Positions 26,220 to 35,551 of a stretch of 64,000 nt of DNA are shown here, in pieces (position 1 is the stretch's first letter; every line of letters begins with the position of its first letter). The stretch is from Zavarzinella formosa DSM 19928 (GTDB taxonomy: Bacteria > Planctomycetota > Planctomycetia > Gemmatales > Gemmataceae). Where the stretch lies: assembly GCF_000255705.1 (NCBI RefSeq), contig NZ_JH636441.1, positions 431,884 to 495,883 of the forward strand, written 5' to 3'. The notes beneath the pieces are model-generated. The model made no database searches. It was not told the DNA's origin and saw nothing but the letters and a program-made list of their open reading frames with translations. The position numbers and the translations under genes are program-made.

Positions 26220-27326
26220 ATGTACCGGGACAAGATTCAACGGTGGTTAAAGCTGCCAGACGGCCCTTGGCCGCCCGACCACTACACGTTGATCGGCCTG
26301 CCGCCGGGCGAGGGAAACGCCGCCGAGATTGAAGCCCGTATTCTCGAACGTCTGGAACTGCTGCGACGCTATCAGCTTCCGCATCCGGACGAGGCGACCG
26401 AAGGCATGTCCATGCTGGCCCGCGCGCTGGATTGCCTCACCTCGCCGGAGGCTCGCCGGGCTTACGATCAAAAACTGGGGGTGGACACCGTTGTCGAGGA
26501 TGTCCAGATCGTTTCCGTGGACGAGGTTCTCAAGGCCGCCTACGCGGACATCCCGGTTCCGGAGGCAACGCTTGTCCCCGAGGATGACCTGCCGAATTTG
26601 CCGGTCGCCATCCTGTTGCCCGATATCGAGGATGAATCGGACAACGAAGAAGAGCCGCCGATATTGCTGGAGCCGATTCTCGAACCAGTTCTTGAACTGA
26701 TCCCCGAACCGCCCCCTCTGCCTGTCCCGAAGCGACGGACCAAACTGGCCGAGGAATTGCCTCCGGCGATTGTGCTCCCCGAGGAAACGCCGACCCAGCG
26801 CCGGGGGAATCGCCACCCCAAATCCAACCGGCCCCCAAGCCGTCGCCGGGAACGATATGCCGATGCCGTGCGGATTCGCCGGGTGTTGAAGATTTGCGAC
26901 CGTGCCCATCCGTATTTCACGAATCACGAACACACGTTCACCAAGCCCGAAGACGCGGTTGGCCTGATCGCCTGCCTCGCCGATTTGAAACCACTGCTGC
27001 GGACGGTGGACGACCTCATCGGCGGCGTCAACGAACCCGGCCATCTGCTGGCAACCATCGCCCGCCAACGTTTGATGATCGACACCTTCCGAAATCTTCT
27101 ACCCAGTCAACGCGAACGCTTGGCCAAAGATTTCCGGGCCGCCCACTATCGGCTGGCCAATTACTACCGCGAGTTGAGGGAAGACATTCAATCCCGCAAT
27201 GCGAAAGGCCCTTGGCGGGAATTTTGCGTCCCCTTGGTGCGGTACTACGCCAAATTCCCGGAACTCGGATTGATACCCATTGGTGTGTTGGCCTTGGTCG
27301 TGGCGATTTTGCGCAGCCACGGGTGA
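26220..27326 (+). CDS. J-domain-like protein with acidic Pro-rich linker and C-terminal membrane anchor
   Basis: The 368-residue protein starts with a DnaJ-like fold. DHYTLIGLPPGEG begins the domain, an HPD tripeptide occurs near residue 56, and LTSPEARRAYDQKLG ends it at about residue 90. The HPD is followed by a shorter third helix than canonical J-domains, as in many planctomycete J-like proteins. Residues 118-175 are rich in Glu and Pro. A basic stretch and a helical region follow, and a hydrophobic segment at about 345-363 would anchor it in the membrane. Stimulating a Hsp70 ATPase at the membrane is inferred; the partner is unknown. Confidence 0.75.
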   Translation: MYRDKIQRWLKLPDGPWPPDHYTLIGLPPGEGNAAEIEARILERLELLRRYQLPHPDEATEGMSMLARALDCLTSPEARRAYDQKLGVDTVVEDVQIVSVDEVLKAAYADIPVPEATLVPEDDLPNLPVAILLPDIEDESDNEEEPPILLEPILEPVLELIPEPPPLPVPKRRTKLAEELPPAIVLPEETPTQRRGNRHPKSNRPPSRRRERYADAVRIRRVLKICDRAHPYFTNHEHTFTKPEDAVGLIACLADLKPLLRTVDDLIGGVNEPGHLLATIARQRLMIDTFRNLLPSQRERLAKDFRAAHYRLANYYRELREDIQSRNAKGPWREFCVPLVRYYAKFPELGLIPIGVLALVVAILRSHG

Positions 27327-27424
27327 GGATGCGAAAGACAAGTCCGAAACAGCCGCTAATTCACGCGAATTCATCGATAAAACCTGAAATCACCGGACAG
27401 CATCAGATCTCATCGGCCGAGAGG

Positions 27425-27946
27425 TCAGCCATCGGATCGAAGCTTCATGAATAGCATTTGGACGTCTTGGAGGTTGCATCCCGAATTCATGGCGAGGCGA
27501 ACGGATAGTCGGTCGAATTGATGTGCTTCTTGGGAGCTTTGGTACGTCAACAGGTGGCAATGACGGCACCCGAAGTACCGTTCGCCGGGCGGCAGGTGTA
27601 GTTTGCCAACTCGCCGACCACAGGGGATGCCGGCAATGATAAGCGGACAAGTGAACCACCAGCGTTGACCGCCAAATGGCGTCGCGGTGGCTTGCAGGCA
27701 AAATGTCTGCCGTGCGTTTTCGATGTTGCCCAATCGGCCGGATAGGGTAATGGTCGGGAATTCACATCGTCGGTTGATGAGAAATCGGAGGGAAATTTCT
27801 TCACCCTCGTGCGAAGGCCAGGAGATTTTCCCGGCCGCAAGGTGAGACAACCGCCGGGTGAATACCCGCACGGAGAGGGTAAGAGATTCTTCGACGGTGG
27901 CTTTTCGATCCCGTCCAAGCCGGTTTCCGCTGCGTGGTCCGCCCAT
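27425..27946 (-). CDS. Zinc-ribbon-like protein of unknown function
   Basis: The ATG at 27946 has GGAGAA 7 bases upstream. The 173-residue protein starts with MGGPRSGNR and carries a WWFTCP segment (near residue 97), CGRRVGKLHLPPGERYFGC and CRHCHLLTYQSSQE. The three Cys pairs resemble a zinc ribbon found in a family of short bacterial proteins with a WWF-CP...RRV-KLYLPPG core. The exact role is unknown. It converges on the J-domain-like gene with a gap of about 98 bases. Confidence 0.75.
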   Translation of the reverse strand: MGGPRSGNRLGRDRKATVEESLTLSVRVFTRRLSHLAAGKISWPSHEGEEISLRFLINRRCEFPTITLSGRLGNIENARQTFCLQATATPFGGQRWWFTCPLIIAGIPCGRRVGKLHLPPGERYFGCRHCHLLTYQSSQEAHQFDRLSVRLAMNSGCNLQDVQMLFMKLRSDG

Positions 27947-28660
27947 GTGTTGTTCTCCGGATGAGGCCAGATCATTTGGAATTTGAGAATACAGCCTACC
28001 CCCAATCGGTGGGCGCTGACGTCGGTGATATGATGAACGATTCCCCCCGTGCCGGGTTCATCAAGCGAACAGGTCGGCTGCAAATTTTCCAAATCCAATT
28101 TTGCGGCCCATCATGCCTTTTGTTTGCCCCGCATGCTCGTCGAGAATTCATTGATCATTTGGAACAATCTGACATGAAGAATAACAAATCAGACATATTC
28201 ATCAAGCCTTTGAATTAGTGGCTCCGTGAAAACAGTCTAATCATGTGATGTGACACCGGATTCAAACGCATTGCCATATTGACCCGGTGTGTATGATTTC
28301 AGCGGGGCGGTCCGATTTTTTCACCCAAAACGGGCCGGGCATTTTTTCTCCTGACGGAGACGACATCACTTTAAATCAGACAAGTGATGAGAATATTTTT
28401 AGTTGATATGCGGTTTTGAGAAGGCGTAAGATAATCGTGTCTTGACGCTATTTTTTGTGGCCTGACAACAAGCAAGCATCCTGTTAATTGACAGCTTTCC
28501 CGCCTGGTGTTCGTCCGGCATGTCCTCATTATCATTGTCCGCCAATTGAAACGCCCTTTCAATGGTCGTCGATCGTTCAATGATGAACGATGAGTCGGCT
28601 GTTGGTTTCCACTCTTCATCCATTTTTCGGATGTCTGGCTGTTTTTTGGAGTCTCTCAAC
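27947..28660. other. Intergenic region of 714 bases, no gene supported
   Basis: Short open frames here (for example 27934-28218 plus) have no ribosome site or recognisable protein character. AT content is visibly higher than in neighbouring genes. A promoter for the first DUF1559 gene must lie in it, but no clear box pair is seen. Confidence 0.45.
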
Positions 28661-29587
28661 ATGATGAATGCATTGCCACGCCGTGGCCGTCGCGCCTTCA
28701 CCCTCATCGAGTTGCTGGTGGTGATCGCGATCATCGCCATCCTCATCGGGCTGCTCTTGCCCGCCGTGCAGAAGATTCGCGAGGCCGCGAATCGCATGAA
28801 GTGTTCCAACCAATTGAAACAAATTGGCCTGGCCGTTCACAATTACAACGACACGAACGGAGTTCTCCCGCCGCTGCGAACCCAGTACACCGTCACCGGA
28901 TCGCCCACGTTCAACTACGGCGGGTGGTGGCACTTCAGCCTGTTGCCCTACATCGAGCAGGACGCGGTTTATCAAGCCGGTCTCAATTACTGCATCACCA
29001 ACGCCACCACCAACAGTTATTCCGCGCCGGTTTCGACAGGGACCATCCAGAACATCAACATGAAGGGGTTCGGCTGCCCGTCCGATTCGACCCTCTCGAA
29101 TGGCTGCCCTTACACGAATTCTGGTTGGGCCGGAACCAGTTACTCGCCCAACGCCAGCTTGTTTGGAAACATGTGGACCAGCAACAACAACCGGGTGTCG
29201 TCCTTCACCGTCGGCACCATTCCGGACGGCACGTCGAACACGGTCGGAGCCGCCGAACAAATGGCTGGTTGCGATTCGACCAACAGCGGCGCCCCGGCCA
29301 TCAGCGCCGGTTATGCCCGTCTCTGGACGGTGACTTGGGACGACCAGTCGTGGAATCCCGAGATCGCCTTGTCCACCGGTGACAGCACATGGAATCTTCC
29401 TCCGCAGTTTGGCCTCAGCCCCGGAATGAAAAAGTGCGACCGGGCCCGCCCCCAGGCGCTGCATGCCACCATCAATGTTTTGATTATGGACGGGAGTGTC
29501 CGGGGGGTGAGCAGTGGCGTGTCACAGACGACTTGGCTGGGCGCGATTCTGCCCAACGACGGAGCGGTGCTGGGCAGCGACTGGTAA
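28661..29587 (+). CDS. DUF1559 family prepilin-like protein (first of two)
   Basis: The ATG at 28661 has GGAG 9 bases upstream; a longer frame is not supported. The N-terminus has a type IV prepilin/pseudopilin signal ([19 protein letters not shown]), with processing expected after the residue before Phe. The following helix ([23 protein letters not shown]) is the DUF1559 hallmark. The C-terminal region has DGTSNTV, then the Asp-Gly motif in [10 protein letters not shown], and ends GAVLGSDW. These proteins are expanded in planctomycetes and thought to be surface or secretion-pseudopilus related, though their role is unproven. It is 308 residues long. A hairpin and a small lipoprotein follow. 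Confidence 0.92.
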   Translation: MMNALPRRGRRAFTLIELLVVIAIIAILIGLLLPAVQKIREAANRMKCSNQLKQIGLAVHNYNDTNGVLPPLRTQYTVTGSPTFNYGGWWHFSLLPYIEQDAVYQAGLNYCITNATTNSYSAPVSTGTIQNINMKGFGCPSDSTLSNGCPYTNSGWAGTSYSPNASLFGNMWTSNNNRVSSFTVGTIPDGTSNTVGAAEQMAGCDSTNSGAPAISAGYARLWTVTWDDQSWNPEIALSTGDSTWNLPPQFGLSPGMKKCDRARPQALHATINVLIMDGSVRGVSSGVSQTTWLGAILPNDGAVLGSDW

Positions 29588-29615
29588 GCCGGATTTTCCG
29601 GCTGGCCGGCACAAG

Positions 29616-29647
29616 GGGCGAGAACGAGGACGTGCCTCGCCCGTTTT
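29616..29647 (+). terminator. Hairpin with T-run after the first DUF1559 gene
   Basis: GGGCGAG at 29616-29622 pairs with CTCGCCC at 29636-29642, followed by GTTTTC. The following lipoprotein starts 26 bases after the T-run, so this may be a leaky terminator that lowers lipoprotein expression. Confidence 0.55.
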
Positions 29648-29672
29648 CTTCTCTCCCTCAAGGTGTCATCCC

Positions 29673-29849
29673 ATGATTGTTTCCAGGCAAATCATACGTC
29701 CAATCGCGGCGGCTTTTCTGTTCTCCCTGATGGCGGGTTGCGGGAACTCACCGCCCCCGGCCCCCTCCGGGGTGGCGGCGCCGGACCCCAGCACCGCCAA
29801 GACATCGAAACCCCGGCCGTATAAGAATTCGCCGATTCCTCCCCGGTAA
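29673..29849 (+). CDS. Small lipoprotein (58 aa) behind the first DUF1559 gene
   Basis: The ATG at 29673 has AAGGTG about 8 bases upstream. The signal peptide ends in a lipobox (LMAGC near residue 23), so the mature protein is lipidated at Cys23. The mature part is only about 36 residues, Pro/Ser/Lys rich (PPPAPSG, KTSKPRPYK). Small lipoproteins behind DUF1559 genes recur in this region. No function is known. Confidence 0.7.
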   Translation: MIVSRQIIRPIAAAFLFSLMAGCGNSPPPAPSGVAAPDPSTAKTSKPRPYKNSPIPPR

Positions 29850-29857
29850 GCCACAAA

Positions 29858-30019
29858 ATGGGGGAAATGGAGTTTGGTGGTCCCGGCGCCAACACCGGCA
29901 ATGACCCGAATAATGCCAATTGCAATCGAAACGCGAACATTGTGTGCAACTTTACGGATGGCACCTCGCACGCAGTGATCTTTGGCGAACGGATGGGGAT
30001 TTTCTCCCCATCCATCTAA
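29858..30019 (+). pseudogene. Relic of a DUF1559 C-terminal region
   Basis: The short frame reads Asn-rich sequence and then IVCNFTDGTSHAVIFGER, which matches the DGTS-NTI-GE segment of DUF1559 proteins. The N-terminal prepilin part and the C-terminal DG motif are both missing. It begins 8 bases after the first lipoprotein stop. It is best read as a degraded gene copy, though a 53-residue peptide is not excluded. Confidence 0.6.
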
Positions 30020-30709
30020 TAGCAGCAAGATGGGAGCTCCGGCGGTCAAATTAACAGGGGTTACAAACACCAAGCTGCCGGGAAAGTGAGTGGTGGTTGA
30101 ATAATCGTTGAAGAGGCCAAATGGCCATCGTCGGAGTGGGGAAAGAGAAATGTGGTCCTTCCCTCGCTTTTTCCAAGAGTTCAAACGTCGACTCTCCTCG
30201 ACTTTCATCGCCGCCCGTCACATCCCTTCCAGTGCTTGACCATTTCTGGCCCGACCGGGATATGGTTCCCGGATCAAATTCTCGAACTTCCACGCACAAT
30301 TCGCTCGGCCCAAGCATCTGCCTCTTGGCAGTATGTTGGCAATATCATTTCGAGACGCAAACTGAATTCCATTCTGGGATAAATCTGGAGTTGCAATCGC
30401 GATTTTGAGTGCCAATTGATTGATTGCCACGGGAAACTGAAGGGTTTCAAAATTCCGGATAAAATTTCATTGACATTGTTTTTGAACGGGATTACGGTGT
30501 AACAAAGAGACGCCACACGTCATGTCTGTAAAACTTGCTTTTGGTTTTTGTCGATTACGATTCAGATCAATCGATTTAATCTCTCGTAATCCGAGCCAAT
30601 ATTCATGGTGTTCACCCTAAACGGGTATTCACGCATTCATGACGCAGCCAACTCTCAGCCCATCTATTTTTTTACGTTTTTCTTCCATGTCTCTCTCAGG
30701 AGATTCTCC
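30020..30709. other. Intergenic region of 690 bases, possible weak promoter
   Basis: No coding sequence is convincing. A TTGACA at 30470-30475 stands 17 bases before TACGGT (30493-30498), a weak -10 match, and might serve the second DUF1559 gene. The sequence is AT-richer than surrounding genes. Confidence 0.4.
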
Positions 30710-31690
30710 ATGTCCATGGTGTTGCATCGGCGTAACCGCAAAGGGTTTACGCTCATTGAACTGCTGGTGGTGATCGCCATCATCGCGATTCTGATCGGGC
30801 TGTTGCTGCCCGCTGTCCAGAAAATTCGTGAGGCCGCGAACCGGATGTCGTGCAGCAACAACCTCAAACAATTGGGGATTGCCGCTCAAAACTATGCCGG
30901 AACCTTTGGGGAACTTCCTCCCATCACAACGGCTGTGAATGGGATCCAACAGGTTCCAACCCACGGGGCATCAATCCACTACGTCCTCTTGCCTTTCATC
31001 GAACAATCGGCACTATTTGCCGCCGGGCAAGTGCTGCCAGCCAGTCCGCCGATTTACAATGGCACGCCGTACACAACTCCTTGGGACCGGACGGTCACCG
31101 GCGCGCCTGCGAACAAACCCCAAGTTCTTTATCAAACAATCAAGCCATTCCAATGTCCGTCTGATGTGACGATGACCAACGGATACCCGAGTAATCGGGG
31201 GCAAGACTGGGCCGGAACAAGCTACGCGGCAAATTATCAATTGTTTGGCCAGACGCATGTCGGCAATGAAGACAGAAGCAAATTTGGTGTCGGCACTGTT
31301 CCGGATGGAACCTCGAACACAATTGCTTTTGCCGACTCCTACGCCGGTCGGCCTACTGGCACTGATCATGGCCAATTGTGGGCTTACCCAGGTTGGGACT
31401 GGGCCGGGGACGGAAAGTATTCCGCCGTGTTCGGATGGGGTGGAAATAGCTCCCGATGGACTTATCCCAATGGCTGGAACGGCAATAACGCCTGGAGTTT
31501 GACTCCGATGTCCGGCATACCGCAAGCCCAAGCCACCGACCGGACTCGGGTCTATGCGAATCACTCATCTACCTGCATGGTTGGACTGCTCGATGGCAGC
31601 GTCCGCTCTGTGAGAACAAGCATTACCCAACCCACTTGGGAAAATGCCATCCGTCCTGATGATGGCACCCCGCTTGGTTCGGATTGGTAA
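30710..31690 (+). CDS. DUF1559 family prepilin-like protein (second of two)
   Basis: The ATG at 30710 has AGGAG 7 bases upstream. The prepilin signal ([18 protein letters not shown]), the helix [34 protein letters not shown] and the C-terminal DG motif ([11 protein letters not shown]) are all present. It ends in GTPLGSDW, very close to the first copy's GAVLGSDW, so the two are likely paralogues from a local duplication. It is 326 residues long. Like the first, it is followed by a hairpin and a small lipoprotein. Confidence 0.92.
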   Translation: MSMVLHRRNRKGFTLIELLVVIAIIAILIGLLLPAVQKIREAANRMSCSNNLKQLGIAAQNYAGTFGELPPITTAVNGIQQVPTHGASIHYVLLPFIEQSALFAAGQVLPASPPIYNGTPYTTPWDRTVTGAPANKPQVLYQTIKPFQCPSDVTMTNGYPSNRGQDWAGTSYAANYQLFGQTHVGNEDRSKFGVGTVPDGTSNTIAFADSYAGRPTGTDHGQLWAYPGWDWAGDGKYSAVFGWGGNSSRWTYPNGWNGNNAWSLTPMSGIPQAQATDRTRVYANHSSTCMVGLLDGSVRSVRTSITQPTWENAIRPDDGTPLGSDW

Positions 31691-31729
31691 TTTCTGACGG
31701 TATGGAGGTTGTGTTAAGCTAAATTGGCT

Positions 31730-31761
31730 GGGTGAGATCATTTCGATTCTCACCCTTTTTT
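31730..31761 (+). terminator. Strong intrinsic terminator after the second DUF1559 gene
   Basis: GGGTGAGA at 31730-31737 pairs with TCTCACCC at 31748-31755, followed by a run of six T. The lipoprotein starts 20 bases further, so read-through or a separate promoter is needed for it. Confidence 0.85.
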
Positions 31762-31781
31762 ATTGATTTTGAGAATAATCC

Positions 31782-32006
31782 ATGTACTCTCCTATACGCG
31801 TCGCTTCTTCCATGTTTCTCCTTGGTTTGGTAATCCTCTCCGCAGGATGCAGTGGCCCCAAAGTGGAGCCTGTTCCGCCGGACAAGGCCATGAAGGTCCA
31901 AGAATTGGTGCCTGTCAAGGCAAAGCTTTCCAGCATGCCTGGAATGCCGGGCATGTCAGCAGGCGCGGCCAACCCAAACAATCCGGCTAGTCCGGCTAAA
32001 AAATAG
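31782..32006 (+). CDS. Small lipoprotein (74 aa) behind the second DUF1559 gene
   Basis: The signal peptide (hydrophobic residues 8-22) ends in a lipobox (ILSAGC). Cys23 is the lipid site. The mature part is about 52 residues, with Val-Pro and Lys residues and a Met-Pro-Gly repeat (MPGMPGMSAG), then Asn/Pro/Ala/Lys. Only a weak GAG precedes the ATG. Its position behind a DUF1559 gene mirrors the first module. Function is unknown. Confidence 0.7.
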   Translation: MYSPIRVASSMFLLGLVILSAGCSGPKVEPVPPDKAMKVQELVPVKAKLSSMPGMPGMSAGAANPNNPASPAKK

Positions 32007-32374
32007 CAGAATAGGTGAAACAAAGGGAAAGAGTCGTCGTGTTCCCATGCGAGTATTCCGGCGATTGCCCCACTCTCTTCAGTCTCGCATCGGAAAGCGT
32101 GAATTGATGTGAATACGCCGGTCGTGGCGAATTCCCCGTTTCATGTCCTCGTGATTCATTGCCGGTATTGCCCGCCTCAATGAATAATTTGTTCATCCGG
32201 ACCTTGTGTCTGGATGACATGTCAAGCTTTCTGCTTCCTTGGCTGGTTTGATCCAAATCTTTTCTCATCGGCACCCTTGCGACCTGTTCTGACGACTTCG
32301 CCTTTCCTCGATAGAATCACAAATCCATGTGTCGAGTTCTGCAATTATTGTTGCCGTGATCGTTAGAGAAAGCC
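32007..32374. other. Intergenic region of 368 bases, no gene supported
   Basis: Open frames here have no ribosome sites or recognisable motifs. The region must contain the promoter of the REC-GAF regulator operon, but no clear boxes are seen. Confidence 0.4.
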
Positions 32375-33586
32375 ATGGCCGAGACTGTTCTGATCGTCGA
32401 TGACGAGGAACCCGTGCGCCGGACGTTCCGCGACTGGCTTGCCCAGGCCGGGTGGGGCGTGAATGTCGTGGCCATTGCGGATGCCGAGGCGGCGCTAAAG
32501 CACGCCCAGGACAATCCGGTGGATCTGGCGATTCTCGATTGGAACCTCGGCATGGGGTCCGACGGGTTGCAACTTCTTGAAGACCTCGTCGAATTCCACC
32601 CGGATATTGTGGCCATCATGGTCACCGGTTTCGCCCATCAGGCGACGCCGCTTGATGCCCTCCGCATGGGCGTGCGGGATTACCTTGACAAGAACCAGGA
32701 ACTCACGCGGGAAACGTTTCTCGCGGCCGTTCGCAAGCAACTCGACCGGATCGCCCCGGCCAAGCATCAGCGGGAGTTCACTCGGGGGTTGTTGCAATTT
32801 CGCGAATCCGTTGGCCGGATTCTGCCGCTGGTCCAGTCCACGGCGGCCCTCAATGATCCGGTGCCCTTGCCGGAAGCCGTCCGGCATCTCTTCCGCTTTT
32901 TGGTTCGCCTTACCGGAGCGGCCGACGGGGCGATGGTCGGCCGGCACATCACCGAGGATGGCACGGAGCGTTTTCTGGCCTTCTCCCCGGACGGCAAAGC
33001 CATTCCCACGCTGGCCATTCCGTTCGGCCGTTCGCTCGCGGCCACCGTGTTGAGCATGAACGAACCCTGTCTCCTAATGGGCGAAGACCTGGCGACGCTC
33101 GGGCCGGTCGATCTTCAACCCTTCGAGACAAACCACGAAATGCTCCTTGCCGCTCCGGTTGTGGTGGCGGACGGCACGCATGTCGTGATTGAGTTGTTCG
33201 ACAAACCCGGCGGCTTCACGGCCGAGGATCGTCGGCATCTCACGGGAACAACGGAGTTTTGCACGGAGATCCTGCGAAACGCCCTCGCGGAACGCCAGAC
33301 ACAACGGTTGTTGATCAATGCGGTGGAATCCGCGTTGAAGGCCAGCGAAACGGCCGTCGGCATTGCGAATCCGGCCGGCCTCCCGGATGAGGTGATGGAT
33401 CAACTGAAGACCGATTTGAATCGGACGGCCAACCGCGTGGTCGATGGCGAGACCTCGTTGGAACTGGCCGAGGCCATCCGTGAACTGGCGGTGCGGCACG
33501 GATCGTCCTCCGTCCGGCATTGCCTGCGGTTGATCGGGAATGTGCGGGACATGCTCGACGAATTGTCGGGCGAATGGAACGGGTGA
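32375..33586 (+). CDS. Response regulator with REC domain and GAF-like output region
   Basis: The 403-residue protein opens with a receiver domain: VLIVDDEEPVRR, phosphoacceptor Asp55 in LAILDWNLG, Thr85 in MVTGFA and Lys107 in YLDKN. From about residue 155 to 310 a GAF-like domain can be seen (LFRFLVRLTGAADGAMVG, ALAVPF-type SLAATVL, LAAPVVVADGTHVVIELFDKPGGFTAEDRRHL). The C-terminus is helical without a DNA-binding motif. No kinase is nearby. It is followed after 12 bases by a subtilase-like gene, so the two form an operon. Action through protein contact rather than DNA binding is inferred. Confidence 0.9.
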   Translation: MAETVLIVDDEEPVRRTFRDWLAQAGWGVNVVAIADAEAALKHAQDNPVDLAILDWNLGMGSDGLQLLEDLVEFHPDIVAIMVTGFAHQATPLDALRMGVRDYLDKNQELTRETFLAAVRKQLDRIAPAKHQREFTRGLLQFRESVGRILPLVQSTAALNDPVPLPEAVRHLFRFLVRLTGAADGAMVGRHITEDGTERFLAFSPDGKAIPTLAIPFGRSLAATVLSMNEPCLLMGEDLATLGPVDLQPFETNHEMLLAAPVVVADGTHVVIELFDKPGGFTAEDRRHLTGTTEFCTEILRNALAERQTQRLLINAVESALKASETAVGIANPAGLPDEVMDQLKTDLNRTANRVVDGETSLELAEAIRELAVRHGSSSVRHCLRLIGNVRDMLDELSGEWNG

Positions 33587-33598
33587 GAGGACGCACCC

Positions 33599-34420
33599 GT
33601 GAACGGAACTCCCACCGTGTTTGACGAGATATTTCGTCTGTTGACCCCCGAACGACTGCTGCTTGACCCGCGGGCGACCGGGGAGGGTGTGGCCGTCGCG
33701 ATGATCGACGGCGGCGTGGAAAGTTCGGTGCTGGCCGCCAAACATCCGCAAATGCACCCCATTCAAGGGGCGATCTTCCGCAACGACCAACCTCAACCGT
33801 TTCCCTATCTCGGTCATCAATCCTCGCCGCACGGAACCACCGTGGCGGACATCATTCTCACGATGGCCCCGCGGGTGACTCTCTACTCGGCGGATGTCTT
33901 CGGCCCGACCGGCACCAGCGAAGTGGACACCGTGATCCGGGCGATCCGGCACGCCATTGATGTGTGGAATTGCAAGGTCATCAATCTGTCGCTCGGCGTC
34001 CCCGAAGCGAAATTGCAGCAACCGGCAAAGCGGGCTCAGTTACTGCGGACAGTCGAGGAAGCCTATTACCGGGATGTGCTGGTCTTCGCCGCCGCCCACA
34101 ACGAACATCCGCTGACGCGGAGTTATCCGGCCGCCTTCGCCCCGCCGTTGATCTCCGTGGACAAGGGGCTTTTCGCCGACCCGCTTGATTTCGCTTACGC
34201 CCTGCGGGAAACCGTGGAATTCCAAGCGCATGGCCGGGCCTATCTCGGGCCGTTCACCCGTGAACCGGCGACAAGTTGGGCCACGCCCCACCTGAGCGGC
34301 ATCGCCGCCCGGTTGCTCTCTCTGCGGCCGGAAATGAAGCCGTTCGAGATCAAAACACTTCTGTACTGGATGTTCGTGGCGAGACAGTCCCAAGAGAGCA
34401 AGGCCGAGACGCCGGGTTGA
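33599..34420 (+). CDS. Cytoplasmic subtilisin-like (S8) serine protease
   Basis: The 273-residue protein starts at a GTG and has no signal peptide, unlike most subtilases. The catalytic set is complete: Asp37 (AMIDGG), His78 (SSPHGTTVADII), oxyanion Asn168 (FAAAHNE) and Ser226 (ATSWATPHLSG). It lacks a propeptide and is short for the family (about 270 for the core). The gene lies 12 bases behind a REC-GAF regulator, so its activity may be switched by phosphorylation of its partner; this is inference. A cytoplasmic subtilase must be tightly controlled. Confidence 0.88.
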   Translation: MNGTPTVFDEIFRLLTPERLLLDPRATGEGVAVAMIDGGVESSVLAAKHPQMHPIQGAIFRNDQPQPFPYLGHQSSPHGTTVADIILTMAPRVTLYSADVFGPTGTSEVDTVIRAIRHAIDVWNCKVINLSLGVPEAKLQQPAKRAQLLRTVEEAYYRDVLVFAAAHNEHPLTRSYPAAFAPPLISVDKGLFADPLDFAYALRETVEFQAHGRAYLGPFTREPATSWATPHLSGIAARLLSLRPEMKPFEIKTLLYWMFVARQSQESKAETPG

Positions 34421-34511
34421 CAATCAAATGATGGTGGTTTAAAAATGCCCCTGCCTCTTCCCATAATCTGGGAAGTCACGACAGTTTGGGGACATTAGGA
34501 AGGACCACATC

Positions 34512-35534
34512 GTGGCCGATATTGACCATTGGCATCCGATCATGCCCTCAAAGGCCCTGCGTCACAAACCGGTCGCCGTTCGATTGTGCGGCGAGGAAAT
34601 TGCTTTCTTTCGGACGAACGGCGGCCAAGTCGGCGCTTTGGCCGATGCGTGTCCGCACCGGCGAATGCGGCTGAGCCTTGGCCGGGTCGTCGGCGAGCGC
34701 CTGACTTGCGCTTACCACGGCTGGACATTCACATGCGACGGGCAGGGCGAAAGCCCCGGAACGCCCAAGATGCACGCCTGCGCCAAAACTTATGACGCCT
34801 GCGAAAAGTATGGTCACATCTGGGCCAGACGGACCGGTTCCGAATCGGCTTTCCCGGAATTCGACATTGAGGGTTGGACACGGGTGGGGTCGGCCGACTT
34901 TTCCGCCGAGGCCCCGTTGGAACTGACGCTCGACAACTTTTGCGAGATCGAACACACGCCTGAAGTTCACATGGTCTTCGGATACGACAAAGCCCGGATG
35001 CCGGAGGTGGAGGTCCACACCGACTCGACCAACGAGACGGTTCACATGATTACGTTGGGGCCGGCCAAAGCCGTCGGGCCGGTCCTCTCGTGGATGATCG
35101 GCATCAGCCGAAAGTATCATTTTCGCGACGAGTGGACGACGAAGTTTTCGCCGGTTCATTCGGTGTACGATCATTCTTGGGTGGAACCAGACACCGGCCG
35201 CGAGTCGAAGGTAAAGTGGCGGGTGTATGTGTTCTTCACCCCGGAGACCGAGGGAAAGACACGGGTGACCGCCTTCACCTATGCCAAATCCAAGTGGCCG
35301 GGACCGACCGGGGGCATCCGTCCGTTCCGCTGGCTGATGCGGAAGCACCTTCGCCGGGAAATTGACATGGATTTGGCGATCCTCAAGGGACTTGCTTCGC
35401 ATGAACCCGGAGTCGACGGGATGAAGCTTAGTCGTTTCGACAAATGCCTGGTCTTGAACCGCGAGCGCATTAACCGAGTTTATCGGGGACAGGCCGAATC
35501 ATCTCGTCGGCCGTTGCCGGTGGCGGCCGAGTGA
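34512..35534 (+). CDS. Rieske [2Fe-2S] oxygenase, alpha-subunit type
   Basis: The GTG start at 34512 has GGAAGG about 8 bases upstream. The 340-residue protein has a Rieske domain with Cys47-Pro-His49 and Cys66-x2-His69 (CPHR, CAYHGW). A catalytic domain follows with DNFCEIEHTPEVH, where His148 and His153 are the likely mononuclear iron ligands, with Asn142 or Glu147 as third contact. It should hydroxylate or demethylate an aromatic or methylated compound with O2 and reducing power from a reductase. No ferredoxin reductase is adjacent. The substrate is unknown. It converges on the RMD1-like gene. Confidence 0.88.
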   Translation: MADIDHWHPIMPSKALRHKPVAVRLCGEEIAFFRTNGGQVGALADACPHRRMRLSLGRVVGERLTCAYHGWTFTCDGQGESPGTPKMHACAKTYDACEKYGHIWARRTGSESAFPEFDIEGWTRVGSADFSAEAPLELTLDNFCEIEHTPEVHMVFGYDKARMPEVEVHTDSTNETVHMITLGPAKAVGPVLSWMIGISRKYHFRDEWTTKFSPVHSVYDHSWVEPDTGRESKVKWRVYVFFTPETEGKTRVTAFTYAKSKWPGPTGGIRPFRWLMRKHLRREIDMDLAILKGLASHEPGVDGMKLSRFDKCLVLNRERINRVYRGQAESSRRPLPVAAE

Positions 35535-35551
35535 CGTGGTGACACATGGGG

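Noticed and set aside
27934..28218. 94-residue plus-strand frame
   Set aside because: No ribosome site and no recognisable protein features in an AT-richer gap.
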